The position numbers and the translations under genes were made by a program. From contig CAWFYV010000007.1 in NCBI GenBank assembly GCA_963820185.1, positions 124,001 to 188,000 of the forward strand: a DNA stretch of 64,000 nt. The letters run 5' to 3'. The stretch comes from Aquilonibacter sp963820185. GTDB lineage: Bacteria > Vulcanimicrobiota > Vulcanimicrobiia > Vulcanimicrobiales > Vulcanimicrobiaceae. Below, in pieces: positions 52,494 through 61,117 of the stretch (positions within the stretch are counted from its first letter, which is position 1; each line of letters begins with the position of its first letter). The notes beneath the pieces were generated by a model, which worked only from the letters and a program-made list of their open reading frames with translations, was not told the DNA's origin and did not search any database.

Positions 52494-54329
52494 TTGGCCG
52501 AAGTTACTGTTACCTTGCCTCGCCTCGACCAAAGCGTCATTCGCGAGATCCACACCCGGATCGATATCGCTACGTTCATCGGCCAGTACGTCTCGCTCAA
52601 GAAGCGTGGGCGCGACTTGGTCGGGCTGTGCCCATTCCACGGCGAGAAGACGCCGTCGCTGCACGTGCATCAGGAAGAGGGCTACTTCAAGTGCTTCGGC
52701 TGCGGCGCCGGCGGCGACGTCATTGCGTTTGCCATGAAACTCGAAAACCTCCCGTTCAGCGATGCCGCGCGGCTACTCGCTAACAAAGCTGGTATTGCGC
52801 TCGAAAGCGAGGATCCACGCACCGCGCGTAGGCGCAACGAACGCGAGGCAATCTACGAAGCCAACGCAATTGCGGCTGCATATTTTGAGCGGATGCTGCG
52901 CAGCGCAAGCGGCTCGGCAGCGCGCGCGTACTGTGAGAAGCGTGGGTTCGGCGAAGCCATCGTCGAGCGATTTCATCTCGGGTACGCGCCCGACGGCTGG
53001 AACGGTCTCACCGACGAACTGAGCCACAGCGGTGTTGATCTGCAACTTGCCGAGAAGGCCGGGCTAGTAAAGCCCTCGCAACGGGGCGGGTACTACGACT
53101 TCTACCGAAATCGCTTGATGGTACCGACCTATGCGACGACTGGTGAAGTGATTGCATTCGGCGGACGCGAGCTGGGTAGCGGCGAGCCGAAATATCTGAA
53201 CACGAGCACGACGCCCGTGTATACCAAGGGCGAGCATCTTTTTGCGCTCAATATCGCGCGCCGTGCCGCGCAAGCCGATCGTACGTTAATCGTCGTCGAG
53301 GGCTATCTCGACTGCATTGCACTGCATCAAGCCGGCTTCGAAGGCGCCGTTGCCGCACTAGGCACGTCATTTACCGAGCGCCAGGCGACCGAGCTGCGTA
53401 AATATGGCGACAATATCTACCTGTGCTTCGACGCCGACGCCGCCGGGAGCAGCGCTGCAACCAAGGCGGTGGATATTGCGTCTAAGGTAATCGAGCACAC
53501 CGGATCGAGCGTTCGGGTCGTGGCATTGCCCGAGGGCGAAGACCCTGACAGCTACGTGCGCAAGCACGGGCGAGCGGGCTTCCAGGCCCTCCTGGATACG
53601 GCCAAGCCCTCGATCGAGTTCAAGCTCGATCCGCAAATAGACCGTTTACGCTCGGGATTTGACTCCCCGTCGGCAATCGCGCGAAACGCCGAGGCGCTGA
53701 TTCGTGAGTTAACCCCACGTGAAGAATGGGACCGTTGGCGCGTCTACGTTGCCGGACGGCTGAAGGTGAACGTCGACGATCTTCGAAATAGCCGCTTCCT
53801 CGCCAACAGCGCCAACTTTTCACCACGTTCTGACAGAGCGAGCGCAACGGGGAGCCGTCACGCTCCGGTCAACGGACGGTTTGGTAGGCTCGAACCGCTT
53901 TCATTCGAACGCGATGTGCTCGGGATCGCTGTAGAAGATCCCGCGCTTGTGCTCGAATACGCGGATCGCATTGCGCCCGACCGCTTTCGCAACGAGGTGT
54001 ATCGGCGTACTTACCGGCTTCTCCTCGACTACGCGCACGAGATGCGGACTGCAGCTGATGCGCTCGCCGCGTGCGAGGACGACGATGAGGCGCGGGAATT
54101 GTTAGCGTCGCTTGGTCAACGAGACCGCAGTGCGACGGTGCGTTACGGTGACTCAGATGAGCGCCGGGCGCATCTCGACCGCATCGTCGAGCGGTTGACA
54201 CATGAGGACGAGGCAAGCCGGTATGCCGAGCTGTCCCGTTCGATCGACGAAATCTACGAATCGGGGAAATCCGTCCCCGGCGAACTCTTGGGTGAGTTCG
54301 AACTCCTTAAACTGAAGCTAAAGAAGTAA
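52494..54329 (+). CDS. dnaG: DNA primase DnaG
   Basis: Makes RNA primers at the replication fork. The 611 residues have the CHC2 zinc motif (C46, H49, C67, C70 in LCPFHGEKTP and FKCFGCGAGGD), the DnaG core, and the Toprim domain (VVEGYLDCIALHQAGF; YLCFDADAAGSSAA). The C-terminal helicase-binding domain (DnaB interaction, about 460-605) is divergent. The start is TTG 52494. It forms the familiar dnaG-rpoD pair with the sigma-factor gene 82 bp downstream. Confidence 0.95.
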   Translation: MAEVTVTLPRLDQSVIREIHTRIDIATFIGQYVSLKKRGRDLVGLCPFHGEKTPSLHVHQEEGYFKCFGCGAGGDVIAFAMKLENLPFSDAARLLANKAGIALESEDPRTARRRNEREAIYEANAIAAAYFERMLRSASGSAARAYCEKRGFGEAIVERFHLGYAPDGWNGLTDELSHSGVDLQLAEKAGLVKPSQRGGYYDFYRNRLMVPTYATTGEVIAFGGRELGSGEPKYLNTSTTPVYTKGEHLFALNIARRAAQADRTLIVVEGYLDCIALHQAGFEGAVAALGTSFTERQATELRKYGDNIYLCFDADAAGSSAATKAVDIASKVIEHTGSSVRVVALPEGEDPDSYVRKHGRAGFQALLDTAKPSIEFKLDPQIDRLRSGFDSPSAIARNAEALIRELTPREEWDRWRVYVAGRLKVNVDDLRNSRFLANSANFSPRSDRASATGSRHAPVNGRFGRLEPLSFERDVLGIAVEDPALVLEYADRIAPDRFRNEVYRRTYRLLLDYAHEMRTAADALAACEDDDEARELLASLGQRDRSATVRYGDSDERRAHLDRIVERLTHEDEASRYAELSRSIDEIYESGKSVPGELLGEFELLKLKLKK

Positions 54330-54361
54330 ACCGAAAATCACGAGTCTAATTGTAGGAGCCT

Positions 54362-54380
54362 CCGCGGGCCAAGCCCGCGG
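54362..54380 (+). promoter_or_regulatory. hairpin in the rpoD leader
   Basis: An 8-bp perfect stem (54362-54369 with 54373-54380, loop CAA) lies in the 82-bp dnaG-rpoD gap, ahead of the strong AAAGGGGGTG ribosome-binding site. There is no T-run, so it is probably an RNA-stability or leader structure, not a terminator. Confidence 0.45.
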
Positions 54381-54411
54381 CTCAAATATCAAGAAAGGGG
54401 GTGATGTCCGA

Positions 54412-55581
54412 GTGCCACGTAAGAAGTCCGCGGCTGCGGTTGCCGAAGCGCAACCCACGCTCACGCTGGATGAACTGAAGAAGAAGCTGATCGCGCGCGG
54501 CAAGCAGCGCAGTTCGCTGACGTACGAAGAAATCAATACGGCGTTCGATGCGCTCGACGACGTCAACCCCGACGAAATCGATGGCCTGTTCGAAGAGATC
54601 ACTGCCGCCGGCATTGAGGTCATCGACGAACAGAAGGAAGAGAAGCCTGAGGCCGAGGCCGAGGAAGAGCGTGAGGAGCCAATTCCCGATGGGCTCTCGC
54701 TCGACGATCCGGTCCGGATGTATCTCAAAGAGATCGGTCGCGTGCCCTTGCTCTCGATGGAGCAAGAAAAATCGCTCGCAATGCGGATCGAGGCCGGCGA
54801 ATTGGAGCTGCAAAAGAACGGTACCGCGGATTCGCGGCTTGTCGCCGATGGCGAAGAGGCCAAACGTCAGCTTACCGAAGCCAACTTGCGTCTCGTCGTC
54901 TCAATCGCGAAGAAATATGTCGGTCGCGGCATGCTTTTCTTGGATCTCATTCAAGAGGGCAATCTCGGCCTAATCCGCGCCGTCGAGAAGTTCGACTATC
55001 GCAAGGGCTATAAGTTCTCCACGTATGCGACGTGGTGGATCCGCCAGGCGATCACCCGCGCGTTAGCCGATCAAGCCCGCACGATTCGTATACCCGTGCA
55101 CATGGTCGAGACGATCAATCGTTTGATCAAAGTCTCACGCCAACTGCTGCAAGAGTTGGGCCGCGAGCCCTCGGTCGAAGAGATCGCTGAAGCGATGGCG
55201 CTCACGCCCGAGAAGGTGCGCGAGGTGATGAAAATCTCGCAAGAACCGATCTCCCTCGAAACGCCGATCGGCGAAGAGGAAGATTCGCATCTCGGCGATT
55301 TCATCGAAGATCAGGAGGCCGTTGCGCCTGCCGAAGCCGCATCCGTCATGCTGCTCAAAGAAAAGATGGCGGACGTGCTGCAAAATCTTACCGAGCGCGA
55401 GCGCAAAGTGCTCGTGCTCCGCTTTGGACTCGAAGACGGCCATCAGCGCACGCTCGAAGAGGTCGGTCAGGAATTCGGTGTGACGCGCGAGCGCATCCGC
55501 CAAATCGAGGCGAAGGCGCTACGCAAACTGCGCCACCCCTCGCGCGGCAAGGCGCTGAAGGACTACTGGAGCAACGAATAG
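54412..55581 (+). CDS. rpoD: RNA polymerase primary sigma factor RpoD
   Basis: The housekeeping sigma-70. The 389 residues have a short region 1.1 (about 1-75) and an acidic Glu-rich linker. Region 1.2 carries DDPVRMYLKEIGRVPLLS; region 2 carries AKKYVGRGMLFLDLIQEGNLGL and YKFSTYATWWIRQAI (the -10 reader). Region 3 and region 4 (VLVLRFGLEDG ... TRERIRQIEAKALRKLRHP) recognise -35. The GTG start follows a very strong Shine-Dalgarno. The canonical region 2 and 4 residues justify reading TTGACA/TATAAT-type promoters in this window. Confidence 0.97.
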   Translation: MPRKKSAAAVAEAQPTLTLDELKKKLIARGKQRSSLTYEEINTAFDALDDVNPDEIDGLFEEITAAGIEVIDEQKEEKPEAEAEEEREEPIPDGLSLDDPVRMYLKEIGRVPLLSMEQEKSLAMRIEAGELELQKNGTADSRLVADGEEAKRQLTEANLRLVVSIAKKYVGRGMLFLDLIQEGNLGLIRAVEKFDYRKGYKFSTYATWWIRQAITRALADQARTIRIPVHMVETINRLIKVSRQLLQELGREPSVEEIAEAMALTPEKVREVMKISQEPISLETPIGEEEDSHLGDFIEDQEAVAPAEAASVMLLKEKMADVLQNLTERERKVLVLRFGLEDGHQRTLEEVGQEFGVTRERIRQIEAKALRKLRHPSRGKALKDYWSNE

Positions 55582-55595
55582 CCCAGCCTGGGTTG

Positions 55596-55799
55596 TTACG
55601 CGGTGCGGAGTTCCTGACGTTTTTCCGGTGAACGCAGCCACTCGATAGCGGCCGGATTTATCGTGTCGGCTTCGATCGAAATCACTCGAAAGTAGTTTGG
55701 ATCGATCGCATAAATGCGCTGCGCGCGTTCGGGGTCGGTGAAGACCCCGACAATCCGCCCCGCGCCCTTCGTATCGACCACGACATGGGATTCCGCCAC
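55596..55799 (-). CDS. small hypothetical protein
   Basis: A 67-residue protein (starting MAESHVVVDT, ending RQELRTA) with a compact alpha/beta character and no signal peptide or membrane helix. The GTG at 55799 is 5 bp after the stop of the upstream exported-protein gene, so it is probably coupled to it. The coding frame is open far upstream inside that gene, which makes the start tentative. I recognise no family. Confidence 0.5.
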   Translation of the reverse strand: MAESHVVVDTKGAGRIVGVFTDPERAQRIYAIDPNYFRVISIEADTINPAAIEWLRSPEKRQELRTA

Positions 55800-55804
55800 G
55801 AGCG

Positions 55805-56473
55805 CTAGTCCATGCTCTGCGCGCCAGCGCTCGCATGCACGAGTGGGTTCATCTCGGCGAAGGCGCCGCTCGGGTTGTTCATAACCCAGACTTCTAGATC
55901 CCAGATGTTGTTGAAGAGAAAGACGCGCTTCACTTGCGAGGCGTCTTTGGCTTTGCCGAGCGCAACGACAGTCGCGGCTTGCGGATTGTCGGGATCGCCG
56001 CCGGCGGCTTTCCACTTCTCGACGGAAGTGGCGCCATATGTCTCTTTGCCGTCGGCGACAACCACCCAGTGGACGTGCGCGCGGAAGTGCCCCCAGCGCT
56101 CGGGGGTTACACCCCAAAGGTTGGGCTTGGTGCCGGCAACGTAGGGCTGCGAGAAGTCGGCGCCGAGCAATTTGCCATCGACGCTGTACCAAAGCTGGCT
56201 CGGGTGTTGCGGATCGTTCGAGGTCCACGCCAGGTTGGCGTAGCTGATCGAACCAGTCTTGTCCTCGTTCGTGTAGCGGAAGTATCCGGCAGCTTGTGCT
56301 TGCGCGATCGTTGCGAAGCGCGCGTTCAAGTCTCGCTGGACTCCGCTGACGAAGGCGACTTCGGCGCCTTGCGGTTTGGGAGAGAGCGGCGGCGGTGACG
56401 CCATTTGCGCGAATGCTACTGATGATGACACCGCGAGCATTGCGACGAGCGCGGGAAGAAGGCGACGAATCAC
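55805..56473 (-). CDS. exported hypothetical protein
   Basis: A 222-residue protein with a clear signal peptide (MIRRLLPALVAMLAVSSSVA, then FAQ) and an extracytoplasmic alpha/beta domain. It contains two WGHFRAHVHWVVV and NLWGVTPERW-like aromatic segments and FLFNNIWDLEVWVMN. No enzyme signature or lipobox is visible. It is followed by the 67-residue gene and preceded by another exported protein gene 18 bp upstream, so three or four minus-strand genes may form one unit. Confidence 0.65.
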   Translation of the reverse strand: MIRRLLPALVAMLAVSSSVAFAQMASPPPLSPKPQGAEVAFVSGVQRDLNARFATIAQAQAAGYFRYTNEDKTGSISYANLAWTSNDPQHPSQLWYSVDGKLLGADFSQPYVAGTKPNLWGVTPERWGHFRAHVHWVVVADGKETYGATSVEKWKAAGGDPDNPQAATVVALGKAKDASQVKRVFLFNNIWDLEVWVMNNPSGAFAEMNPLVHASAGAQSMD

Positions 56474-56491
56474 GTGCTGCTCCTTGCGTAC

Positions 56492-57223
56492 TTAGCGATT
56501 ACGTAGTGGTGTCGGTATGCTAGTGGGAGGCCCCGCAGGCCCAGCGGGATTCGGCATTCCAGGCCCGAGCGTCGGGGGGACGAGCTTCGGCGAATAGGTG
56601 GCGTTCACGGTCGCCATCGGCATCGCGCGGAACGATGAGACCGGCGTCTCGGCGTTGAGCACGAGCGGTCCGGGCGTTTCGATCGCGATCGTGCCGCTCT
56701 TTGCGATGACTAGACTCGCGTCGGTGATTCCGGTGATGCGCGCGCCTGCCTCGGCCTTGAAATTGCGGCCCTTACGAAAGACGTGTAAAAGTAGCGTCGG
56801 GTACCATTGATCGCCGATGGTGTTTTCCGCTTCGGCCGTGGTTTCATGGCCCGCGGAGACGTTCACGTTGAGGTGGGAGATGCGGGCGTGCATCGGCACG
56901 ACGCGCCCATCCGAAAGCGTAAGCGGCCGAAAGTAGATGTCGACGAATCCGTATATGTCGGGATTCGATGCTGGTAAGGCGTCGGTGATCTTGATCTCGA
57001 TCGGTGTTCCGGCGGCCGCAATCGTGACGCCATCAAGCACGAGCGCTTTCTCGAGGTGGGCTTTCACGATGTCGCCGGCCTTCGATGACGACGACGAGAT
57101 TTCACCGTCGAGTATGAACGCCAGTGGCGAACCGATCGGGAAGATATTCGAGGGGGAGTTTGGCGTTGCGGTCGGTGAGCCCGATGGGCGCACGGTCTGC
57201 AGCGGGAAAGCACCGACTCGCAT
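56492..57223 (-). CDS. exported hypothetical protein, N-terminus unclear
   Basis: At least 243 residues. The mature part has a Ser/Pro-rich start, then a beta-rich domain with FILDGEISSSSSKAGDIVKAHLEKALVLDGV, IDIY-type repeats and a Pro-rich tail. A likely signal peptide (ARASFVTLIAASIALAAVAP) is coded just upstream of ATG 57223, but no ATG, GTG or TTG is available at its head; CTG 57313 is the closest start-like codon and would overlap the KGG gene. Function is unknown. Periplasmic or surface location is inferred from the signal-like segment. Confidence 0.5.
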   Translation of the reverse strand: MRVGAFPLQTVRPSGSPTATPNSPSNIFPIGSPLAFILDGEISSSSSKAGDIVKAHLEKALVLDGVTIAAAGTPIEIKITDALPASNPDIYGFVDIYFRPLTLSDGRVVPMHARISHLNVNVSAGHETTAEAENTIGDQWYPTLLLHVFRKGRNFKAEAGARITGITDASLVIAKSGTIAIETPGPLVLNAETPVSSFRAMPMATVNATYSPKLVPPTLGPGMPNPAGPAGPPTSIPTPLRNR

Positions 57224-57281
57224 TGGCGAGAACGGGGCTACCGCGGCGAGCGCGATGCTCGCCGCAATTAAAGTTACGAAA

Positions 57282-57623
57282 CTAGCTCGCGCGCTTTTCG
57301 CGTGCAGCTTCCTGTTCGGCTGCGGCGCGCTTTCCTTCTTCGATGAGCTGCTTGACTTTTTGGCCACCTTTTTGTCCGATTCGTTCGTAGAAGTCTGGGC
57401 CGTAGCGATCGCGCGTGGCTTCGCCACCTTTCTTTCCACCCTTCTTACCGATCTGCTCGTAGAACTCGTGACCGTGAGCCTGTTTCGTCGCGAGCCCACC
57501 CTTACGACCGATCTGTTCGTAGAATTCGGGCCCATACTTTTTCTTCACCGTCTGACCGCCTTTTTGGCCGGCCTCACGGACCGACATACCGGTAGTCTTC
57601 TTTGGTGCTTCAGGGGTTGCCAT
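57282..57623 (-). CDS. KGG-repeat general stress protein
   Basis: A 113-residue, very hydrophilic protein with four to five copies of a repeat around KGG. Spaced copies read QKGGQTVKKKYGPEFYEQIG, RKGGLATKQAHGHEFYEQIG, KKGGEATRDRYGPDFYERIG and QKGGQKVKQ. It resembles the KGG-domain stress proteins (B. subtilis GsiB, fungal Con-10) and LEA-type hydrophilins induced by desiccation and starvation. It is probably intrinsically disordered and cytoplasmic. ATG 57623 has GAAAAGAGAG upstream. It is divergent from the HEAT-repeat gene across about 105 bp. Confidence 0.88.
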   Translation of the reverse strand: MATPEAPKKTTGMSVREAGQKGGQTVKKKYGPEFYEQIGRKGGLATKQAHGHEFYEQIGKKGGKKGGEATRDRYGPDFYERIGQKGGQKVKQLIEEGKRAAAEQEAAREKRAS

Positions 57624-57729
57624 GGTTGCTCTCTTTTCCACTGTTGGGTTGCCGTCCAGAGGGACGGCGAACGTCGTGCATATACTAGAACGCAGGTTCG
57701 AGTCTTTTGGTTGGGGGGCGGTACAAGAA

Positions 57730-58688
57730 TTGGGGTCAGGTTTGCGTTCAGCCATCATTATCGCTTTGGGGGCCGTGGTGTTTCTCGGCGCTGTCCCAGA
57801 TAGCACCGCTGTGGAGATCGTGCGCCTCGAATCCCAGCGCTCGCTGGGAGATGGCCAGTTAGCGGCACTACTAGCCTCATCTGATGAGGAAATAGCGGCG
57901 CGCGCGGCCCTCGCGATCGGGAGAACCAAACTCGAAGCAGGCGTGCCGCTACTCGAGGCGCACCTGAAAGACCCTCGCGATGCCGTCCGGGCGTTCAGCA
58001 TCTACGGCTTGGGCCTGATCGGCCAGGGCAGCGACGCGACTGCGATTGCGACGGCCGTTCGCAACGATACATCCGGCGCCGGCCAGGTCGCCGCAATCGA
58101 TGCGCTAGGACGATACGAAGAGGCTAAGCGGCTGGATGCAAAGGCTGAAACCTTTGCCGAGCTGATGCTCGTGTCGGTGATGGATGGCGTCAGCCGCTTC
58201 ACCCCTGACGTCCGAGGCAAGGCCGCGATTGGGCTCGGGTTACTTCGCCGCCGGCGACCCAAGCCGATGGCGTTGCCGCGCAGCTCGACGCAACGTATCG
58301 GGTGACGGGCGCTCGATCCGGCGCGTGCGCGAGCGGATCATGTGGACGATCTTCCGCTACTATGCGGCGAAGGTGCCGGTCGCGACCCTGCGCGGCGCGA
58401 CTGAAGGATCAAGACGAGATCGTGCGCATCGAAGCCGTGCGCGCGTACGGCAAACTCAAAGACAAGACGCTCGTCGCGGATCTGCAGCCGCTGCTCAACG
58501 ATCCATCGTGGCGCGTGCAAGAGCAGGCCGCCGAATCGATTCGCTTGTTGCAGGGCGGAAAGCTCACCGAGCATTGGACCGCGATCCCATCGTTCGTGCA
58601 CACGCCGGCACCGGTAGCCGATCAATTCGCCTCGCTTCCGCGTGGTAGCGCGCACGACGCCGGCATCGGGTGCGCCGCGCGCGGATGA
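57730..58688 (+). pseudogene. HEAT-repeat exported protein, multiply frameshifted
   Basis: An N-terminal signal-anchor (about 57745-57800, SAIIIALGAVVFLGAV) precedes HEAT/PBS-lyase-like repeats: LAALLASSDEEIAARAALAIG and AVRAFSIYGLGLIGQ in the first frame, then AAGDP and ERIMWTIFRYYAAKVPV in a second frame, then LKDQDEIVRIEAVRAYGKL and LLNDPSWRVQEQAAESIRLL in a third. Frame changes are needed near 58230, 58260, 58310 and 58405. A TGA at 58686 ends the last frame, with the cyclophilin gene in the same frame 25 bp on. I read this as the decayed 5' part of a HEAT-cyclophilin fusion, or as a stretch of poor sequence. Confidence 0.65.
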
Positions 58689-58712
58689 CATGCCTTCGCC
58701 CTTGCCAACTCA

Positions 58713-59216
58713 TTGCCACAGACCGCGCGCGACATGCTGGGGCCGGCCCACGGCTTGCATCCGCGCCTGCGTATCGTAACGACGCAAGGCAATATCTACG
58801 TCGCACTCTATCCGGAATGGGCGCCGCTTACGGTCACCAATTTCTTGAACATGCTCAATCGCGGGTTCCTCGACAACAACCCGTGGTTCCGCATCGTGCC
58901 GGATTTCGTCGTGCAGACCGGCGAGCAAGATGCGAAGAACACGCCTGGCCCGGGTTACTCGATCCCGGCCGAAGAGAATCCGCTCGAGCAGAATAGCTAC
59001 ATCATCTCGATGGGGCTAGATTATGACGACAAGACGAACTTACCCAAACGCGACTCGGCCGGAAGCGAGTACTACATCACGCTCTCGCCGCAGTATCATC
59101 TCGACAACGCGTTCACGGTCTTTGGCGCGATGACGAGCGGCTTCGACGTGTTGGGCCGTCTCACCGAATCCGACAAAGTGATCCGTATCGAACGGATCAG
59201 GGATATCCAGCTCTAA
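58713..59216 (+). CDS. peptidyl-prolyl cis-trans isomerase, cyclophilin type
   Basis: A 167-residue cyclophilin domain. TTQGNIYVALYPEWAPLTVTNFLNMLNRGFLDNNPWFRIVPDFVVQTG covers the catalytic core order, in which the usual F-H-R-V-I is F-R-I-V-P. Later come SAGSEYYITLSPQYHLDNAFTVFG and VIRIERIRDI. Start TTG 58713 has no good ribosome-binding site and no signal peptide. Together with the same-frame HEAT segment just upstream, this suggests it was the C-terminal domain of one secreted protein. The stop overlaps convergent dtd by 4 bp. Confidence 0.8.
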   Translation: MPQTARDMLGPAHGLHPRLRIVTTQGNIYVALYPEWAPLTVTNFLNMLNRGFLDNNPWFRIVPDFVVQTGEQDAKNTPGPGYSIPAEENPLEQNSYIISMGLDYDDKTNLPKRDSAGSEYYITLSPQYHLDNAFTVFGAMTSGFDVLGRLTESDKVIRIERIRDIQL

Positions 59217-59662
59217 AAGATTTTCTCCGAGTCGAGCAAGATCGTCACCGGGCCATCGTTGACGAGTTCGACTTGCATGTCGGCGCCGAATTCTCCGTAT
59301 TCGACGCGCAAGCCGAGTGCGTGCAGCTCCGCACCGGTTAGTTCGTAGAGTTCGCTCGCGCGCGGCTCTTTGGCCGCGGTAATAAATGACGGACGCCGTC
59401 CTTTTCGCGCGTCGCCGTGAAGCGTGAATTGGGAGACGAGCAGAATCGCGCCACCCGCTTCGAGCACACTGCGGTTCATCAGCCCCGCTTCATCGGGAAA
59501 GATGCGCAGGTTCGCGACCTTCTCGGCGATGTAGCGGGCGTCGCGTTCGCTATCCGCTGCTGCCACGCCGAGCAATACCATAAGCCCAAGTTCGATACTG
59601 CCGGTCGTACGCTCGTCGACGCGAACGCTCGCGCGCAGAACCCGCTGCACGACCGCGCGCAC
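59213..59662 (-). CDS. dtd: D-aminoacyl-tRNA deacylase
   Basis: Removes D-amino acids (and glycine from mischarged tRNA-Ala) from tRNA, acting in chirality proofreading. The 149 residues match the Dtd family: MRAVVQRVLRASVRVDE at the N-terminus, LLVSQFTLHGDARKGRRPSF with the catalytic Thr, and the C-terminal VNDGPVTILLDS, with the Gly-cis-Pro motif. The proline dehydrogenase gene is 4 bp upstream on the same strand. It is convergent with the cyclophilin gene. Confidence 0.96.
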   Translation of the reverse strand: MRAVVQRVLRASVRVDERTTGSIELGLMVLLGVAAADSERDARYIAEKVANLRIFPDEAGLMNRSVLEAGGAILLVSQFTLHGDARKGRRPSFITAAKEPRASELYELTGAELHALGLRVEYGEFGADMQVELVNDGPVTILLDSEKIF

Positions 59663-59666
59663 CGAG

Positions 59667-60560
59667 CTATTTACTCCAGATCGACGTAAGCGCGAAGAGC
59701 GCGTTCTCTCGGCGCTCCATCACGCGGCGATAGAAATAGCCGGCCCAATGCGTACCGTAGGGCACGTAGATGCGCATGCGATAGCCGTCGGCGACGATGT
59801 CGCGCTGCAGCTGCGGCCGAACGCCGTAGAGCATCTGGAATTCGAAGCTATCCGGTCGGATGCCGCGCTCGCGCGCGTAGGCGCGGATCTGGTCGATCAG
59901 CCCGCGATCGTGCGTGGCGATCGCGGGGTAATTGCCGCGTTCGAGCAGTGCTTTCGCAAGCTCAAAATACTGCAGGCGGATCTCGGGCATGTCTTTGATC
60001 GCGATGTCGGCCGGCTCGTTGTACGCGCCCTTGCACAGGCGCACCCGCGCCCCGAGTTCGATCATGCGGGCGAGGTCGTGCGGCGTGCGCTTGAGGTACG
60101 CCTGGAGCACGATACCGACGTTTTTATCGCTCGCGTACGCCCGTTCGAAGAGGTCGAGCGTTACGTGCGTCACCGCGCCGCCTTCCATATCGATGCGCAC
60201 GAACGGGTCGGCGTTTCGTTGCGCGTGATGCAGGATGCGTTGCAGGTTATCCAAGGCGAAGCTCTCGTCGATCAAGAGGCCCATCGCGGTCATTTTGATC
60301 GAGACGTTACTTTGCACGCCGGTCTCCCGGATGCGATCGAGCACCGCGATGTACGCGTCGCGCGTCTTGATCGCCGCATCTCGCTCGAGCACGTCCTCGC
60401 CGAGGAAGTCGAGCGTTGCGGTCATCCCCGCGGCGTTGAGCTCACGGACGGCTGCGACAGCCGAGTCGACCGTCTCCCCCGCGACAAAGCGCTTGGCAAG
60501 AAAAAAGAAGTTTTTCTGAAAACCCGAGCCCGGGGCAAACAAACGGTCGATCATGGCCAT
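59667..60560 (-). CDS. proline dehydrogenase (monofunctional PutA/ProDH)
   Basis: An FAD flavoenzyme that oxidises proline to pyrroline-5-carboxylate, feeding electrons to quinone. The 297 residues show the ProDH barrel with LDFLGEDV, VSIKMTAMGL, RLCKGAYNEPADIAI, and the C-terminal RMRIYVPYGTHWAGYFYRRVMERR that holds the substrate-binding RxxYRR. It lacks a P5C dehydrogenase domain, so that step must be encoded elsewhere. The ATG at 60560 or the one at 60554 is the start. It leads the minus-strand pair with dtd. Confidence 0.93.
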   Translation of the reverse strand: MAMIDRLFAPGSGFQKNFFFLAKRFVAGETVDSAVAAVRELNAAGMTATLDFLGEDVLERDAAIKTRDAYIAVLDRIRETGVQSNVSIKMTAMGLLIDESFALDNLQRILHHAQRNADPFVRIDMEGGAVTHVTLDLFERAYASDKNVGIVLQAYLKRTPHDLARMIELGARVRLCKGAYNEPADIAIKDMPEIRLQYFELAKALLERGNYPAIATHDRGLIDQIRAYARERGIRPDSFEFQMLYGVRPQLQRDIVADGYRMRIYVPYGTHWAGYFYRRVMERRENALFALTSIWSK

Positions 60561-60694
60561 ACAGCAGCCCACTACTACGACGCGGCGCCGCAAAACCCGC
60601 GCTCACGAGGGCATCGGGGGGACGCCGCGCTCCATTATGGAAAGTTTACCAAACCCTCACGTGACTCCCTAAGGCGTTAAAGTGGCATACCCGA

Positions 60695-61117
60695 ATGGCT
60701 GAAGAGATGGTTCAGCGCAACTGGCGGGTGCTCATTGCCGACGACGACCCGGCAATCTGTACGCTCATTGATACGGTTTTGCGCAAGGGACCGTATGAGA
60801 TGGTCATGTGCAACGACGCGGAAAGTGCGCTCGTTGCCGTTGATCGTCAGGGCCCGTTTGACATCATCATCTGCGATTTCATGCTGCCCGGCATCTCCGG
60901 CCTCGATCTGGTCGAACGCCTGCGTTCGAAAGAGGGCCTCCGCGGCGTGCCGATCTTGATGATCTCCGGTCACACGAATTACGCGATGGATGGCCGTGCG
61001 AAGAATGCCGGTGCCAATCTCTTCCTCAACAAGCCGTTCACGATCTCGCAGCTGCGCTCGGCGGTAACCCACCTTCTGGCCAAACGGGACTCACTCACCG
61101 GCGCACAACTCTTCTGA
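60695..61117 (+). CDS. single-domain response regulator
   Basis: A 140-residue receiver domain with WRVLIADDDPAICTLID (acid pocket), phosphoacceptor Asp in IIICDFMLPGISGLDLV, a Thr/Ser switch region ILMISGHT, and the conserved Lys in LNKPF. No output domain follows, so it acts by phospho-dependent binding, possibly to a kinase such as the multi-GAF kinase at 22.9 kb (inference). It is coupled by a CTGA overlap to the MntP gene. Confidence 0.92.
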   Translation: MAEEMVQRNWRVLIADDDPAICTLIDTVLRKGPYEMVMCNDAESALVAVDRQGPFDIIICDFMLPGISGLDLVERLRSKEGLRGVPILMISGHTNYAMDGRAKNAGANLFLNKPFTISQLRSAVTHLLAKRDSLTGAQLF

